Under the pieces are notes generated by a model that searched no databases, was not told the origin of the DNA, and saw only the letters and a program-made list of their open reading frames with translations. Made by a program: the position numbers and the translations under genes. A DNA stretch of 64,000 nt from Thiohalobacter sp. (GTDB lineage: Bacteria > Pseudomonadota > Gammaproteobacteria > Thiohalobacterales > Thiohalobacteraceae): assembly GCF_027000115.1 (NCBI RefSeq), contig NZ_JALTON010000018.1, positions 1 through 64,000 on the forward strand, given 5' to 3'. This document shows positions 1 to 8,624 of the stretch, one piece after another (within the stretch, counting starts at the first letter, position 1; each line of letters begins with the position of its first letter).

Positions 1-11
1 CAGTTGGCAGG

Positions 12-95
12 GGGCGTGGGGGAGGCTGGGCGCCAGAATCCGGTATCCGGAATTCAGGCACCGGAACCGGGCTCACGCCCCACGCCTCACCCCCC
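12..95. repeat. Intergenic degenerate-word repeat element upstream of the lipid A acyltransferase gene
   Basis: The block before the acyltransferase gene contains a GCGTGGGG word (14-21) and its inverse CCCCACGC (78-85), flanking a GAATCC/ATCCGGAATTC-type segment at about 36-58. These are the same words seen in the elements near 9.63, 25.3 and 47.4 kb. No open frame with a family match lies here. The upstream boundary may lie outside the window. Confidence 0.4.
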
Positions 96-114
96 ACTGC
101 TACAATCCCCGCCC

Positions 115-1041
115 ATGTCCGCCGTCGCTCTCCCCTCCGATCGCAGCCGCTTCGCCCCCCGCTACTGGCCTACCTGGGCTGGGCTGGGGCTGGGCCGGAT
201 CGTTGCCGGCCTGCCCTACCCCTTGCAGATGGGGATCGGGCGCGCGCTCGGCAGAATGGCCTTCCACCTGGCCCGCGAGCGCAGGCACATCGCCACGACT
301 AACCTGGCGCTGTGCTTTCCCGACCGCGATGCGGCCGAACGCGAACGCCTGCTGCGCGCCCACTTCGAATCACTGGGCATGGGGGTGGTGGAGACGGCCA
401 TGAGCTGGTGGACACCGGCCGCGAGGCTGTCGCGACTGGCACGGGTCGAGGGCCTGGAACACCTGCAGCACGCGCTCGAACGCGGGAAGGGCGTCATCCT
501 GCTCAGCGCCCATTTCACCACCCTGGAAATCGCCGGTCGTCTGCTGGCCCTGCAGGCGCCCTTCCATGTGCTCTATCGCCCGCACAAGAACCCCGCCTTC
601 GAGGCCGTCATGCGCAAGGCAAGAGAGCTGCACTTCGAAAAAGCCATCCGCCGCGACGACATGCGCGGTTTCCTGCGCAGCCTCAAGGGCAACATGCCGG
701 TCTGGTACGCACCCGACCAGAACTATGGCCGCGAACACAGCATCTTCGTCACCTTCTTCGGCGTGCCCGCCAGCACCATCACTGCCACCCATCGGCTGGC
801 ACGGATCAGCGGCGCGCCCGTGGTACCCTTCTTTCCCGAACGCCTGCCGGACGATGCCGGCTACCGGCTGCGCATCCTGCCGGCGCTGGAGAGCTTCCCC
901 GGCGACAACGAAGCCACCGACACCCAGCGCATCAACGACCTGATCGAGACCGAGGTGCGACGCATTCCGGAGCAGTACCTTTGGGTACACCGGCGATTCA
1001 AGACCCGGCCCGGGAAACTGCCCAGTCCGTACAAGACATGA
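115..1041 (+). CDS. lpxL: Late lipid A biosynthesis acyltransferase (LpxL/HtrB family)
   Basis: A 308-residue inner-membrane acyltransferase of the LpxL/LpxM/LpxP family, which adds a secondary acyl chain from acyl-ACP to the Kdo2-lipid A precursor. A hydrophobic N-terminal stretch (about 18-50) is followed by the catalytic HX4E dyad, His133-Glu138 in HFTTLE. Further along are the family block WYAPDQNYG and the C-terminal QYLWVHRRFKTRP signature. Start: the frame is open upstream into a repeat element, but the first ATG preceding the conserved region is at 115. The stop overlaps the next start as ATGA, so the two genes are translationally coupled. Which acyl position is modified (L versus M or P type) cannot be decided from sequence alone. 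Confidence 0.88.
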   Translation: MSAVALPSDRSRFAPRYWPTWAGLGLGRIVAGLPYPLQMGIGRALGRMAFHLARERRHIATTNLALCFPDRDAAERERLLRAHFESLGMGVVETAMSWWTPAARLSRLARVEGLEHLQHALERGKGVILLSAHFTTLEIAGRLLALQAPFHVLYRPHKNPAFEAVMRKARELHFEKAIRRDDMRGFLRSLKGNMPVWYAPDQNYGREHSIFVTFFGVPASTITATHRLARISGAPVVPFFPERLPDDAGYRLRILPALESFPGDNEATDTQRINDLIETEVRRIPEQYLWVHRRFKTRPGKLPSPYKT

Positions 1042-1940
1042 GCCGAAGCATCCTCGTTGTCACGCTCAGCAACATCGGCGACGCCATCATGACTACGCCG
1101 GTCCTTGAGCGCCTCCACCAGCTTTATCCCGAGGCCTCTGTCGATCTGGTTGCCGATCCCCGCTCCAGTGCGCTGTTCGAGCACTGCCCCTACCGGGGGC
1201 ACATCTTCCTGAAGGAGAAAAGGCTCGGCTGGCGCGGCACGCTGGCGCTGGTTCGGAGATTGCGCAAGAGACGCTATGACCTGGTGGTGGATCTCCGCAC
1301 CGACGGCCTCGCCCTGCTGTTGCGTTCCCGAAAGCGGTTGCTCAAGTGGGGAAGAAAGCCCCTCGGCCCGCATGCCGTGGAAGACCTGATTTCGATACTC
1401 CGTCCGATCGACCCCGAGGGGCGCATTCCCCCCGCGCGGGTATGGCCGGGCCCCGAGGGCGAGGCCCGCGCATCGCGGCTGCTCGAGGGAAGCCGGGGCT
1501 CACGCTGGCTGGCACTGGCCCCCGGCGCCAACTGGGAACCCAAGATCTGGCCTGCGGACCGGTTCGCGCAACTTGCCAATGCCCTGCGTCGGCACTGGGA
1601 TGACTGCATCCTGCTGGGAGGCGACGGGGACCAGGCGCGCTGTCAGGCGGTGGCCAAGGCCATCGAGGGCCCCACCCGGAATCTCTGCGGCAAAACCGAC
1701 CTGCCGACAGCCGCAGCCGTCGCGAGCCGCTGCGTGTTACTGGTGGGTAACGACTCGGGCCCTGGACATCTTGCCGCCGCGGCCGGCACCCCGACCCTGA
1801 CCCTGTTCGGCCCCGGGCAGCCGACGCGGTATCACCCATGGGGACAACGGAGCCGCTGGATAGCCGCACCGGACCGACGACTGGAGTCGCTGACGGTGGA
1901 ACAGGTATTGGTGGAGGCCGAGGCCGCTCTGAGCTCATGA
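1038..1940 (+). CDS. Glycosyltransferase family 9 (heptosyltransferase-like)
   Basis: A 300-residue GT-B enzyme of family GT9 (ADP-heptose:LPS heptosyltransferases such as WaaC, WaaF and WaaQ), expected to build the LPS inner core at the cytoplasmic membrane face. The N-terminal SILVVTLSNIGDAIMTTP motif and the C-terminal nucleotide-sugar block GNDSGPGHLAAAAGTP, followed by LFGP, are clear. It overlaps the acyltransferase upstream by 4 bases and the GT4 gene downstream by 4 bases, so the three genes form one coupled operon. Donor and acceptor cannot be assigned; a heptose donor is the family default. Confidence 0.82.
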   Translation: MSRSILVVTLSNIGDAIMTTPVLERLHQLYPEASVDLVADPRSSALFEHCPYRGHIFLKEKRLGWRGTLALVRRLRKRRYDLVVDLRTDGLALLLRSRKRLLKWGRKPLGPHAVEDLISILRPIDPEGRIPPARVWPGPEGEARASRLLEGSRGSRWLALAPGANWEPKIWPADRFAQLANALRRHWDDCILLGGDGDQARCQAVAKAIEGPTRNLCGKTDLPTAAAVASRCVLLVGNDSGPGHLAAAAGTPTLTLFGPGQPTRYHPWGQRSRWIAAPDRRLESLTVEQVLVEAEAALSS

Positions 1941-3019
1941 CAGACAGCATCCAGATACTCGGCAGCCGGCACGGCGGTGGCGCCGAACGGTTCTTCGTCC
2001 GGCTGGTCACCGCGCTCAATGCACGGGGACATCGCGCCCTGGCGGTCGTACCGCCCGAGAGCTGGGCGGCGCGAAAACTGCCGGACGAAGTGCCGAAACA
2101 GCATCTACGGATGCGGAGCATCTGGGACGTCGCCGCCCGACTCGGTATCAGGAAAATCGTCCGCCGCGAGCGCCCGCCGATCGTGCAGACCTGGCTTGGT
2201 CGCGCCACGCGCCTCACCCGGCTGCCGGCCAACGGCAGCCCGGTCCACGTCACCCGGCTGGGCGGCTACTACAAGCTCAATGGTTACCGGCATGCGCATG
2301 CCTGGGTCGGCAACACGCGGGGGATCCGAGACTACCTGTTGCAGGCCGGACTGCCGGAAACACGCATTTTCCACATCGGCAACTTCATCGAGCTTCCGCC
2401 GGCCCTGCCCGTCTCCGAATGCATGGCCTTCCGCGCCCGGCACGACATACCGTGCGATGCATGGCTGCTGCTTTCCATCGGACGCCTGCATCCCTGCAAG
2501 GGCTTTGCCGATCTGATCGACGCCCTCTCGGCGTTGCCCACGCAGCACCAGGGCCGCCCGCTGCATCTGGCCATCGCCGGAGACGGCCCCTTGCGCGAGG
2601 CGCTGCACGCCCATGCCGCAGCGTCACCCGCGGCCTCCAGAATCCACTGGCTCGGCTGGATCGATCAACCCAACCTGGCGCTGCAGGCCGCCGATCTCTT
2701 CGTCTGCCCCTCGCGGGAGGAGGCGCTGGGGAACGTCATCCTGGAGGCCTGGGCGAACCGGGTACCGGCCGTCGCCACCCGCACTGCCGGTGCGACGGAG
2801 CTGATCGAACCGGGCGTCTCGGGCCTGCTCTGCGACATCGGCGCGCCGAGCGATCTGGCAGGCAAACTCGGAGAAGCGCTGGCCATGACCGAAGGCGAAC
2901 GCGATGCCATGATCGCCGCCGGCCGCAGGCGCATCATCGAGGCGCATTCCGAGGAGGCCATCGTCAATGCCTATCTGGATCTGTATCGAAAATTGAGCAG
3001 CAGTCCGGATCCTTCCTGA
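1937..3019 (+). CDS. Glycosyltransferase family 4 (LPS core type)
   Basis: A 360-residue GT-B retaining glycosyltransferase. The N-terminal GGGAERFFVRLV region matches the acceptor-side glycine-rich loop of WaaG/WcaL-type enzymes. SIGRLHPCKGFADLI and the EX7E motif in EEALGNVILE mark the GT4 donor domain. It is the last gene of the plus-strand LPS operon and starts in an ATGA overlap. Its 3' end runs 56 bases into the 3' end of the convergent GT9 gene, an unusually deep coding overlap. Substrate unknown; a core hexose transfer is likely from context. Confidence 0.82.
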   Translation: MTDSIQILGSRHGGGAERFFVRLVTALNARGHRALAVVPPESWAARKLPDEVPKQHLRMRSIWDVAARLGIRKIVRRERPPIVQTWLGRATRLTRLPANGSPVHVTRLGGYYKLNGYRHAHAWVGNTRGIRDYLLQAGLPETRIFHIGNFIELPPALPVSECMAFRARHDIPCDAWLLLSIGRLHPCKGFADLIDALSALPTQHQGRPLHLAIAGDGPLREALHAHAAASPAASRIHWLGWIDQPNLALQAADLFVCPSREEALGNVILEAWANRVPAVATRTAGATELIEPGVSGLLCDIGAPSDLAGKLGEALAMTEGERDAMIAAGRRRIIEAHSEEAIVNAYLDLYRKLSSSPDPS

Positions 3020-3995
3020 TCCGGTCGAACACCTCATCGACCGAAATATCATTCAGGCAAAGGTGGCCCCGCCGGGCAGGACAGGTTCCCAGGTAACAGG
3101 GACTGCAGTCGACCTTATGAACCAGCACCCGGGCCTCCTGCCCCAGGGCATGGTGACGCCGCCAGTCGGTCGGCCCGAACAGGCTGAACACGGGAATCCC
3201 CGCGGTGGACATCACATGCATCGGTCCCGAATCGCCGGTGACCGCAAAGGCCGCCAGGCGGGACAGGGCCGCAAGTTCGATGACGCTGAGCGCATCGCTT
3301 GCATCGGTGCCCACCACGGAGGCCAGCCGCGCATTCAGCGCCCGCTCCGGTCCGCCACCTACCCAGACCACGTCGATGCCCGCCGCATCGAGGCGTCGAC
3401 CCAGCGCGGCAAAGTTTTCTTCGGGCCAGCGCTTGGAAACCCAATTGGCGCTGGAGCCGGCATGCAACAGGGCCAGCGGGCGTCCACCCAGGCCCCGCGC
3501 CGCCAGCCACTGCCGACCGGCTGCCTCGGCGGCCGCATCCAGCCACAGGCGTGGGCGGGGATCCACCTGCGGGATGCCGGCGCTGGCAAGCAGCGCCGCG
3601 AGGCGCACGAAGATGTGCGCGGAACGATCGTCCTCGCGGGGACGCACATTGTAGATGCCGCCGGGCGACCGCCCTACACGCCGCGCCGCACCGCTCAGCG
3701 CCACCATCAAGGCACTGCGATCCGAGTTCTGGAGATCATAGATGCTGTGGAATCGGTGGCGGCGAATCCATGCCAGCGACGCGCTCATGGCACGAACACC
3801 CTTGCGCGGAAAGGCCACCACCCGCAACCGCGGATGGCCGGCAAAAAGCGGCGCGAACGCGGGTGCGGTGAGCAGGAATATTTCCTCCTCAAGGTGGTGC
3901 CGAACAATCGCCTCGATGAAGGGGGTACTGACAATGACATCTCCCAGCGCACCAAGCTTGATGATCAGTATCCCCCGGTGGCCCCGGCGGCTCAC
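2964..3995 (-). CDS. Glycosyltransferase family 9 (heptosyltransferase-like)
   Basis: A second GT9 enzyme, about 343 residues from this start. The N-terminal ILIIKLGALGDVIVSTPFIEA and the C-terminal GDSGPMHVMSTAGIPVFSLFGP motifs, with the usual histidine of the DSGPMH block, are both present. I chose a GTG at 3995 because GAGGCG lies just upstream; a TTG at 4016 would add seven residues and also has a GGGAG nearby. It is convergent with and overlaps the GT4 gene, and follows the O-antigen ligase gene by about 40 bases. Probable role: addition of heptose or a related sugar to LPS. Confidence 0.8.
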   Translation of the reverse strand: MSRRGHRGILIIKLGALGDVIVSTPFIEAIVRHHLEEEIFLLTAPAFAPLFAGHPRLRVVAFPRKGVRAMSASLAWIRRHRFHSIYDLQNSDRSALMVALSGAARRVGRSPGGIYNVRPREDDRSAHIFVRLAALLASAGIPQVDPRPRLWLDAAAEAAGRQWLAARGLGGRPLALLHAGSSANWVSKRWPEENFAALGRRLDAAGIDVVWVGGGPERALNARLASVVGTDASDALSVIELAALSRLAAFAVTGDSGPMHVMSTAGIPVFSLFGPTDWRRHHALGQEARVLVHKVDCSPCYLGTCPARRGHLCLNDISVDEVFDRIRKDPDCCSIFDTDPDRH

Positions 3996-4035
3996 GGATC
4001 GCCTCGCGCCATGCAATCATCTCCCGGCGGATGTC

Positions 4036-5256
4036 TCATTCGCCACCCGCCGTCGCGACGCCGCGGCCCCGCGCCACCCCGAGCCGTGTCTCCAGGCAGA
4101 GATATTCCAGCGCACCCAGCAGGACAAACATGTAAAGGCTCAGTTGTCTGGAGGCATAGGAAAAGCTGAACAAGGCGGCCACCAGCAGCGCGGCCACCGC
4201 CGCAAGCAGGGCCGCCGCCAGCCTGCGTTGGCGCTCGTTACCGAAACGCACGGCGCGCAAGCCATGGACGATGCCGACACCGACAAAGCCGAGCAATGAC
4301 AACAGCCCGAACCAGCCTGTCTCATACCATGCGTCCATGAGAAAATTGTGCAGATGGCCCACCGCATGGCCGGGCTCAACCTCCAGCGCCTCGCGAGAAT
4401 AGCCGATCTGCCCCATCCCCACCCCGAAGGCAAGCGACTCGGGCGGGTGTGCAACCGCCTGGCGCCAGATTTGCGTCCGGCCACTGGTGAACCGGTCCAG
4501 GGTCACCCACCCGTCGCCCCCGTCGCCCAGGTGCAACGCACGGAAAAAGCCCTGCCCGGACAGGACGACGCCCGCTAGCACCACGGCACCCGCAACCATC
4601 ACCGCCCGTCCCGACCGCCAGCGCATGCCGAGCATCAGGTACACCACGCTCATCACCCCGAGCGCCGCCAGCGCCGCACGCCCCTGCGAAAACACGATAT
4701 AGCCAAGCACCAGCAAGAACAGGGTGACCTGTGCCACCCGGCGCAACCCCGCCCGGGGCAGGGACGCGAGCCACAGCAGCACCAGGGGCGTCAGGAAGGG
4801 CAGATTGTCCTCCTTCATGTGCTGGGTGGGCTGGAAACCGGGCTCCGCCATCTGCAATGGCAACAGGAGATAAAGCAACAGCACAAGGGCGAGTCCCGAG
4901 GCACCCCAGACCGCCAACAGGCGAGAGCCCGCCTCGGGGACACGCTGCAACGCCATCAGGGTCAGCGGGAAGGCCAGGGTGTGCAGCGCATAGACCAGCC
5001 AGTTCTTGAAACTGTCCGCTCTGTCCGGCGCCTGGAGAACGCTTGCCAGGAATGCAACCAGCAGAAGGCCATAGGCAGCCGCGGACACCCGGCTCCATCG
5101 CGGGGGGTGGCGCAGCAGCACAAGCAGCCCCCAGAGCACATAGATCCCCGCCAGACTGTTGAACAACCCGCGCCCGCCGACCTGGGCCAGCGGGAACAGG
5201 GCAGGCATCAGCCAGCCGTGTTTCAGAAACTGCCTGTCCAGTGCGTTCATCAACAT
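4036..5256 (-). CDS. O-antigen ligase/polymerase family membrane protein
   Basis: About 406 residues, almost entirely hydrophobic with roughly ten or more predicted transmembrane segments. A large loop near the C-terminal third carries HLHNFLMDAWYETG, the characteristic H-x-H-N...W-x-x-G block of Wzy_C proteins (WaaL ligases and Wzy polymerases). WaaL attaches O-polysaccharide to lipid A-core on the periplasmic face; Wzy polymerises it. Sequence alone does not separate the two. The two in-frame ATGs at 5256 and 5250 straddle the upstream GT9 stop codon (TGATG arrangement), so translation is coupled. Sitting among core glycosyltransferases favours a ligase. Confidence 0.78.
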   Translation of the reverse strand: MLMNALDRQFLKHGWLMPALFPLAQVGGRGLFNSLAGIYVLWGLLVLLRHPPRWSRVSAAAYGLLLVAFLASVLQAPDRADSFKNWLVYALHTLAFPLTLMALQRVPEAGSRLLAVWGASGLALVLLLYLLLPLQMAEPGFQPTQHMKEDNLPFLTPLVLLWLASLPRAGLRRVAQVTLFLLVLGYIVFSQGRAALAALGVMSVVYLMLGMRWRSGRAVMVAGAVVLAGVVLSGQGFFRALHLGDGGDGWVTLDRFTSGRTQIWRQAVAHPPESLAFGVGMGQIGYSREALEVEPGHAVGHLHNFLMDAWYETGWFGLLSLLGFVGVGIVHGLRAVRFGNERQRRLAAALLAAVAALLVAALFSFSYASRQLSLYMFVLLGALEYLCLETRLGVARGRGVATAGGE

Positions 5257-6251
5257 TCCGTTTTCCCCAACGTCTTCACCACGGCCGCCGCGACCCGCGC
5301 CACCCCGATGCCCGCCATGCCCGCTTCTCCGTCGCCCTGCTCCGGCAGCACGCACTGGATCCTGGCGGAGTGCGTCAGAGGCGGTGAAGCACCGAAAAGC
5401 CCGATCGCCGGGGTCCCGACCGCGGCCGCCAGGTTGAGCACACCGGTATCGTTGCCCACATAGACGTCACACGCGGCGAGCAAGGCCGCGACTTCGTCTA
5501 TGGACCTGTCGGTAACCCGGACGAGACGTTCCCGTGGGTTACCGGAGGCGGCGACGATCTCGCCGGCAAGACCCGATTCGTTCGTCCCTCCCACCAGGAA
5601 CAGGGTACCGGGCAGATGCCCGGCGAGGCGGGCAAACCGCGCGGCACCCCACTGCTTGTCCGGCTCGCTGCTGCCGATACCCAGGGCGATCCAGGGCCTC
5701 GCCAGTCCGGAAAGCGCCGCCTGCATTCTTGCCTCCAAGGCATCCGCCACCGGCAATACGGGTTCGCTTTCCGACTGCGGCAACCCCTTCGCCGCGAGCA
5801 ACAGACGCGCCTTTTCGATCGGATGTCGCCGGCGGTCACCCGCGCCGAGTCCGGGTTCGCTCAGCCACAACCGCTGCATGCCGAAGCCGAAACCGACGCG
5901 CCTGGGGATGCCGGCCAGCCAGCAGGCAAGCGCATAACGCGCGCTTTGGTGAAACAGCCAGACTTCGTCGAAACTGCGCCGGCGAAGATCCCCGGCCAGC
6001 CGCCACAGGCCGCCGAGTCCTCCGTGACGCCCTTGCCGATCGAGCCACAGCACTTCTCCGATGGCCGGGTCCGCCGCCAGGAGCCGGTCTGCCAGGCTGC
6101 GCCGCTTGGTCAGCAGGGACACCTGACCACCCCGGGCCCGGCCCGCCACCGCGTGAATGGCCGGCAAATGCCAGACCATGTCTCCGATCCCCGGCAGCGG
6201 CTGGATCAACAACACCCGGGGCAAGGCCGGGCCGTCACCCCCTGCGCTCAT
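5250..6251 (-). CDS. Glycosyltransferase family 9, variant donor-site motif
   Basis: A 333-residue GT9 protein starting at the ATG preceding LPRVLLIQPLPGIGDMVWHLP, the family N-terminal block. The C-terminal block reads GNDTGVLNLAAAVGTP: the histidine usual in this position (DTGxxHLAAA) is asparagine, unlike the GT9 protein at 1038-1940. The frame overlaps the GT4 gene upstream by 17 bases and the ligase gene downstream by up to 7 bases. The family usually handles ADP-heptose; the asparagine substitution could mean altered donor preference or reduced activity. Confident as to family, not as to substrate. Confidence 0.78.
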   Translation of the reverse strand: MSAGGDGPALPRVLLIQPLPGIGDMVWHLPAIHAVAGRARGGQVSLLTKRRSLADRLLAADPAIGEVLWLDRQGRHGGLGGLWRLAGDLRRRSFDEVWLFHQSARYALACWLAGIPRRVGFGFGMQRLWLSEPGLGAGDRRRHPIEKARLLLAAKGLPQSESEPVLPVADALEARMQAALSGLARPWIALGIGSSEPDKQWGAARFARLAGHLPGTLFLVGGTNESGLAGEIVAASGNPRERLVRVTDRSIDEVAALLAACDVYVGNDTGVLNLAAAVGTPAIGLFGASPPLTHSARIQCVLPEQGDGEAGMAGIGVARVAAAVVKTLGKTEC

Positions 6252-7377
6252 GCCGCCCCCCCGTGTCATCCTCGCCGTGCCCGACAAGTTCAGCATACAG
6301 TTTGAGGGTATCCGCGACCATGCGCGCAAGGGTGAAGGGATGGTCCCGGGGTACGGGTTCCGGCCTCAGCAACAGCTCGGAGACCCGCTTCTCTGCTGCC
6401 GCCAGATCTCCCGCTGCCACCTTGCCGACCGGATAGAGTTTCTCGAGCACCTCTCCGACGCCTCCCTCTGCATAGCCTACGACGGGAACGCCCAGACTCA
6501 GTGCCTCAAGCACTGTCCGCCCGAAGGACTCCGGCCGCCGGGAGAGGGACAGCACCAGATCGGAAGCGGCGTAGATTTCGCGCACGTCACCGCGCTGCCC
6601 GAGAAAGCTGACGCGATCCTCGAGGCCAAGATCAACGACCCGCTGGCGCAATGCCCTGGCATAGGCCGCACGACCGGGTTCCTCGCCACCCACGATCAAG
6701 CCATGCACATTCAGCCCTGTCGCGCGCAGCCGGGAAATCAGCTCGATGAAATCCTCATGCCCCTTCAGGCGGCTCAGACGCCCCACCATGCTCAGGACAT
6801 GGCGTTCGAGCAGGTGAGGCGCATCCCGGTACCATGCCTCGGGCGGTCTGTAACCGTAGGGAAATGCTCGAGGGTCGACACCCCGGGGTATGACGCGCAG
6901 TCGCGCGGAATCGACCCCGGGGTAGTTGTTCAGCACATAGTCGCGCGCCGTCTCGGACACACAGATCACGCGCTCCCCCCGCGTCATCACCCCACTGTAG
7001 CGATTGACCGAATACAGGCCGTGCACCGTGGTGATGAAACGTGGGCGGACGCGGGGATCCATGCCCCGCCAGGCGAGCCAGGCGATCCAGGCCGGCATCC
7101 GCGACCGTACATGCAGGATATCCACCCGCTGCTCCGCCAGAAATCGCCGCAACCTCGGCACCAGGCGCAGGCTCCACGGCGACTTGCGGCCGACCGACCA
7201 CGGGTAATGCTCGCTGCCCTCCTCGACCAGCCGCTTGACCAGCCGCCCGCCCCCCGACATCACCAGCGAACGGTGGCCGGCCTGCACCAGGGCATGGGCC
7301 ATCTCCAGGGTCCCTCGCTCCACACCGCCCGACTCCAGCGCCGGCAGCATCTGCAGTACCCTGAAGGGGCGGCTCAT
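6235..7377 (-). CDS. Glycosyltransferase family 4
   Basis: A 380-residue GT-B enzyme. The start MSRPFRVLQMLPALESGGVERGTLEMA is typical of bacterial GT4 enzymes acting on LPS core (GGVERG acceptor loop). The donor domain has MVGRLSRLKGHEDFI and the EX7E motif in ESFGRTVLEALSLGVPVV. It overlaps the ELM1-like gene upstream by 4 bases and the GT9 gene downstream by 17, so at least four LPS genes are coupled on this strand. Sugar donor unknown. Confidence 0.82.
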   Translation of the reverse strand: MSRPFRVLQMLPALESGGVERGTLEMAHALVQAGHRSLVMSGGGRLVKRLVEEGSEHYPWSVGRKSPWSLRLVPRLRRFLAEQRVDILHVRSRMPAWIAWLAWRGMDPRVRPRFITTVHGLYSVNRYSGVMTRGERVICVSETARDYVLNNYPGVDSARLRVIPRGVDPRAFPYGYRPPEAWYRDAPHLLERHVLSMVGRLSRLKGHEDFIELISRLRATGLNVHGLIVGGEEPGRAAYARALRQRVVDLGLEDRVSFLGQRGDVREIYAASDLVLSLSRRPESFGRTVLEALSLGVPVVGYAEGGVGEVLEKLYPVGKVAAGDLAAAEKRVSELLLRPEPVPRDHPFTLARMVADTLKLYAELVGHGEDDTGGRHERRG

Positions 7378-8306
7378 GCCCGCAGCTCCGGCCAGCGCGC
7401 CAACACCGCATCCGCCACCCGGCCCGCCTCGTCCAGCGGCTCGGCGGGCAACCGCAGGGGCGCGCCGGCCTGCCAGGCTGCGAAGGGGGTAACCAGGCCG
7501 TCGGCGACCAGCCGGTCCAGGCCGCGCACCAGCCGCCCCTGGCGGCGCCGCGGCAGGGACAGCAGGCCGACGGCGGCGCCGGCGCTGAGCGCCTCGTGGA
7601 TCATGGAGACGCTGTCCTCGGTCACCCACACCTCCGTCGCCGCCGCCAGCTGCTCCGGCAGCCAACCGGGCGCCGTATCCTGCCAGTGCACGCGACGCAC
7701 GGCGTCCGGCAGCGGCAGTTCATCCAGATACCCCGCGGGCGTGCGCCGGGAATCGGCAACCGTCCAGTCCCGTGCCGGCGTGGCCGCGGTGACGGCGGCA
7801 ATCTGCTCCGCCAGTGCCGCACCATCCCAGCCGTGATGCGCCGAGGGTCCGCCGACCAGGATCAGGCCCTGGCGCGGGTCCTTGACCGGTGCCGGCCGCA
7901 CCCGGTTGAGCACCCCGCGCGTCACCAGCACCTCGCCCGACGGCAGCGGATCGTGGCCCGGTACCACGCACAGGTCAAACCAGCGACCGGGCAGGGAGGG
8001 GCGCATCAGCACCAGTGCCCGGCCGCCGACGGCGCGGCGCAGAGCCAGCAGGCCGAGATGGGTGGCGTGACCGGCGCCGACCAGCAGGTCGGGCCGCGGC
8101 AGGGCGGCCAGTCGCGCAGGCAGACGACCCCACAATGCAGGAATCAGTTCGGAAAGGGACAGCGGCCGGGTGTCGTGCGCCGAGACCGGCGCGCGGCGGC
8201 CAAGGGCCTCGACCAGTCCGGCGCTCTGGTTCTCGTGCCCCGGCTTGCCGTCGATGATGCGCCAGACGATCAAGGGCAGAGGGAAGATGCAAGAGACAAG
8301 ATGCAA
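7374..8306 (-). CDS. ELM1/GtrOC1-like protein (DUF1022 family), putative glycosyltransferase
   Basis: Up to 310 residues. The N-terminal IVWRIIDGKPGHENQS block and the central LVGGPSAHHGWD and VWVTEDSVSMIHEALSAG blocks are those of the bacterial relatives of plant ELM1. Such genes commonly neighbour LPS genes and are thought to be GT-B-like, though biochemical evidence is thin. There is no ATG: the frame opens with TTG at 8306 inside an intergenic repeat, and a TTG at 8273, next to the conserved region, is an equally plausible start. If the distal TTG is used, the first eight or so residues are repeat-derived. It overlaps the downstream GT4 by 4 bases. Confidence 0.7.
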   Translation of the reverse strand: MHLVSCIFPLPLIVWRIIDGKPGHENQSAGLVEALGRRAPVSAHDTRPLSLSELIPALWGRLPARLAALPRPDLLVGAGHATHLGLLALRRAVGGRALVLMRPSLPGRWFDLCVVPGHDPLPSGEVLVTRGVLNRVRPAPVKDPRQGLILVGGPSAHHGWDGAALAEQIAAVTAATPARDWTVADSRRTPAGYLDELPLPDAVRRVHWQDTAPGWLPEQLAAATEVWVTEDSVSMIHEALSAGAAVGLLSLPRRRQGRLVRGLDRLVADGLVTPFAAWQAGAPLRLPAEPLDEAGRVADAVLARWPELRA

Positions 8307-8360
8307 GCAGGGGCGCGCCCGGTCCCTTGCGACCTGTATCTTGTATCCCGCATCTTGTTT
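8285..8360. repeat. Inverted degenerate-word element (CTTGTATC/CAAGATGC family)
   Basis: The left arm (about 8285-8307) carries tandem ATGCAAGAGACAAG-like words. The right arm (about 8326-8360) carries the complementary CTTGTATCTTG- and CATCTTG-like words, with a short GC-rich centre. The left arm overlaps the possible start of the ELM1-like gene and the right arm abuts the stop codon of the zinc-finger gene. The same word family recurs near 30.84-30.96 kb. Confidence 0.6.
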
Positions 8361-8576
8361 CTACCTCTTCAGAACATACTCGGCGCCGCAATAGGGACAC
8401 TTGGCATGGCCCGTCTCCTCGATGGGCAGGAAGACGCGCGGGTGCATGTTCCACAGCTCGGTGTCGGACAGCGGACAGTGCAGTGGCAGATCGGCCGCGG
8501 TCACCTCGTAGACATTGTCGGCGTTGGGGGTGCGGGTGGCACCGGCCGAAGGGTTCGCTGTGTCGGGATTAGGCAT
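8361..8576 (-). CDS. Zinc-finger (zf-CHCC) domain protein
   Basis: A 71-residue protein. The C-terminal half, LHCPLSDTELWNMHPRVFLP followed by CPYCGAEYVL, has the Cys, His and Cys-x2-Cys ligands of the zf-CHCC domain known from mitochondrial complex I subunit NDUFS6 and many small proteobacterial proteins. It probably binds one zinc ion; cellular role unknown. The ATG at 8576 is preceded by GGAG at good spacing. The gene sits between ilvE and the LPS glycosyltransferases. Confidence 0.8.
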   Translation of the reverse strand: MPNPDTANPSAGATRTPNADNVYEVTAADLPLHCPLSDTELWNMHPRVFLPIEETGHAKCPYCGAEYVLKR

Positions 8577-8624
8577 GATTGTCTCCGAGAGTGGGAAAGC
8601 CGGAATCCGTTTGCGCACTTCCCT

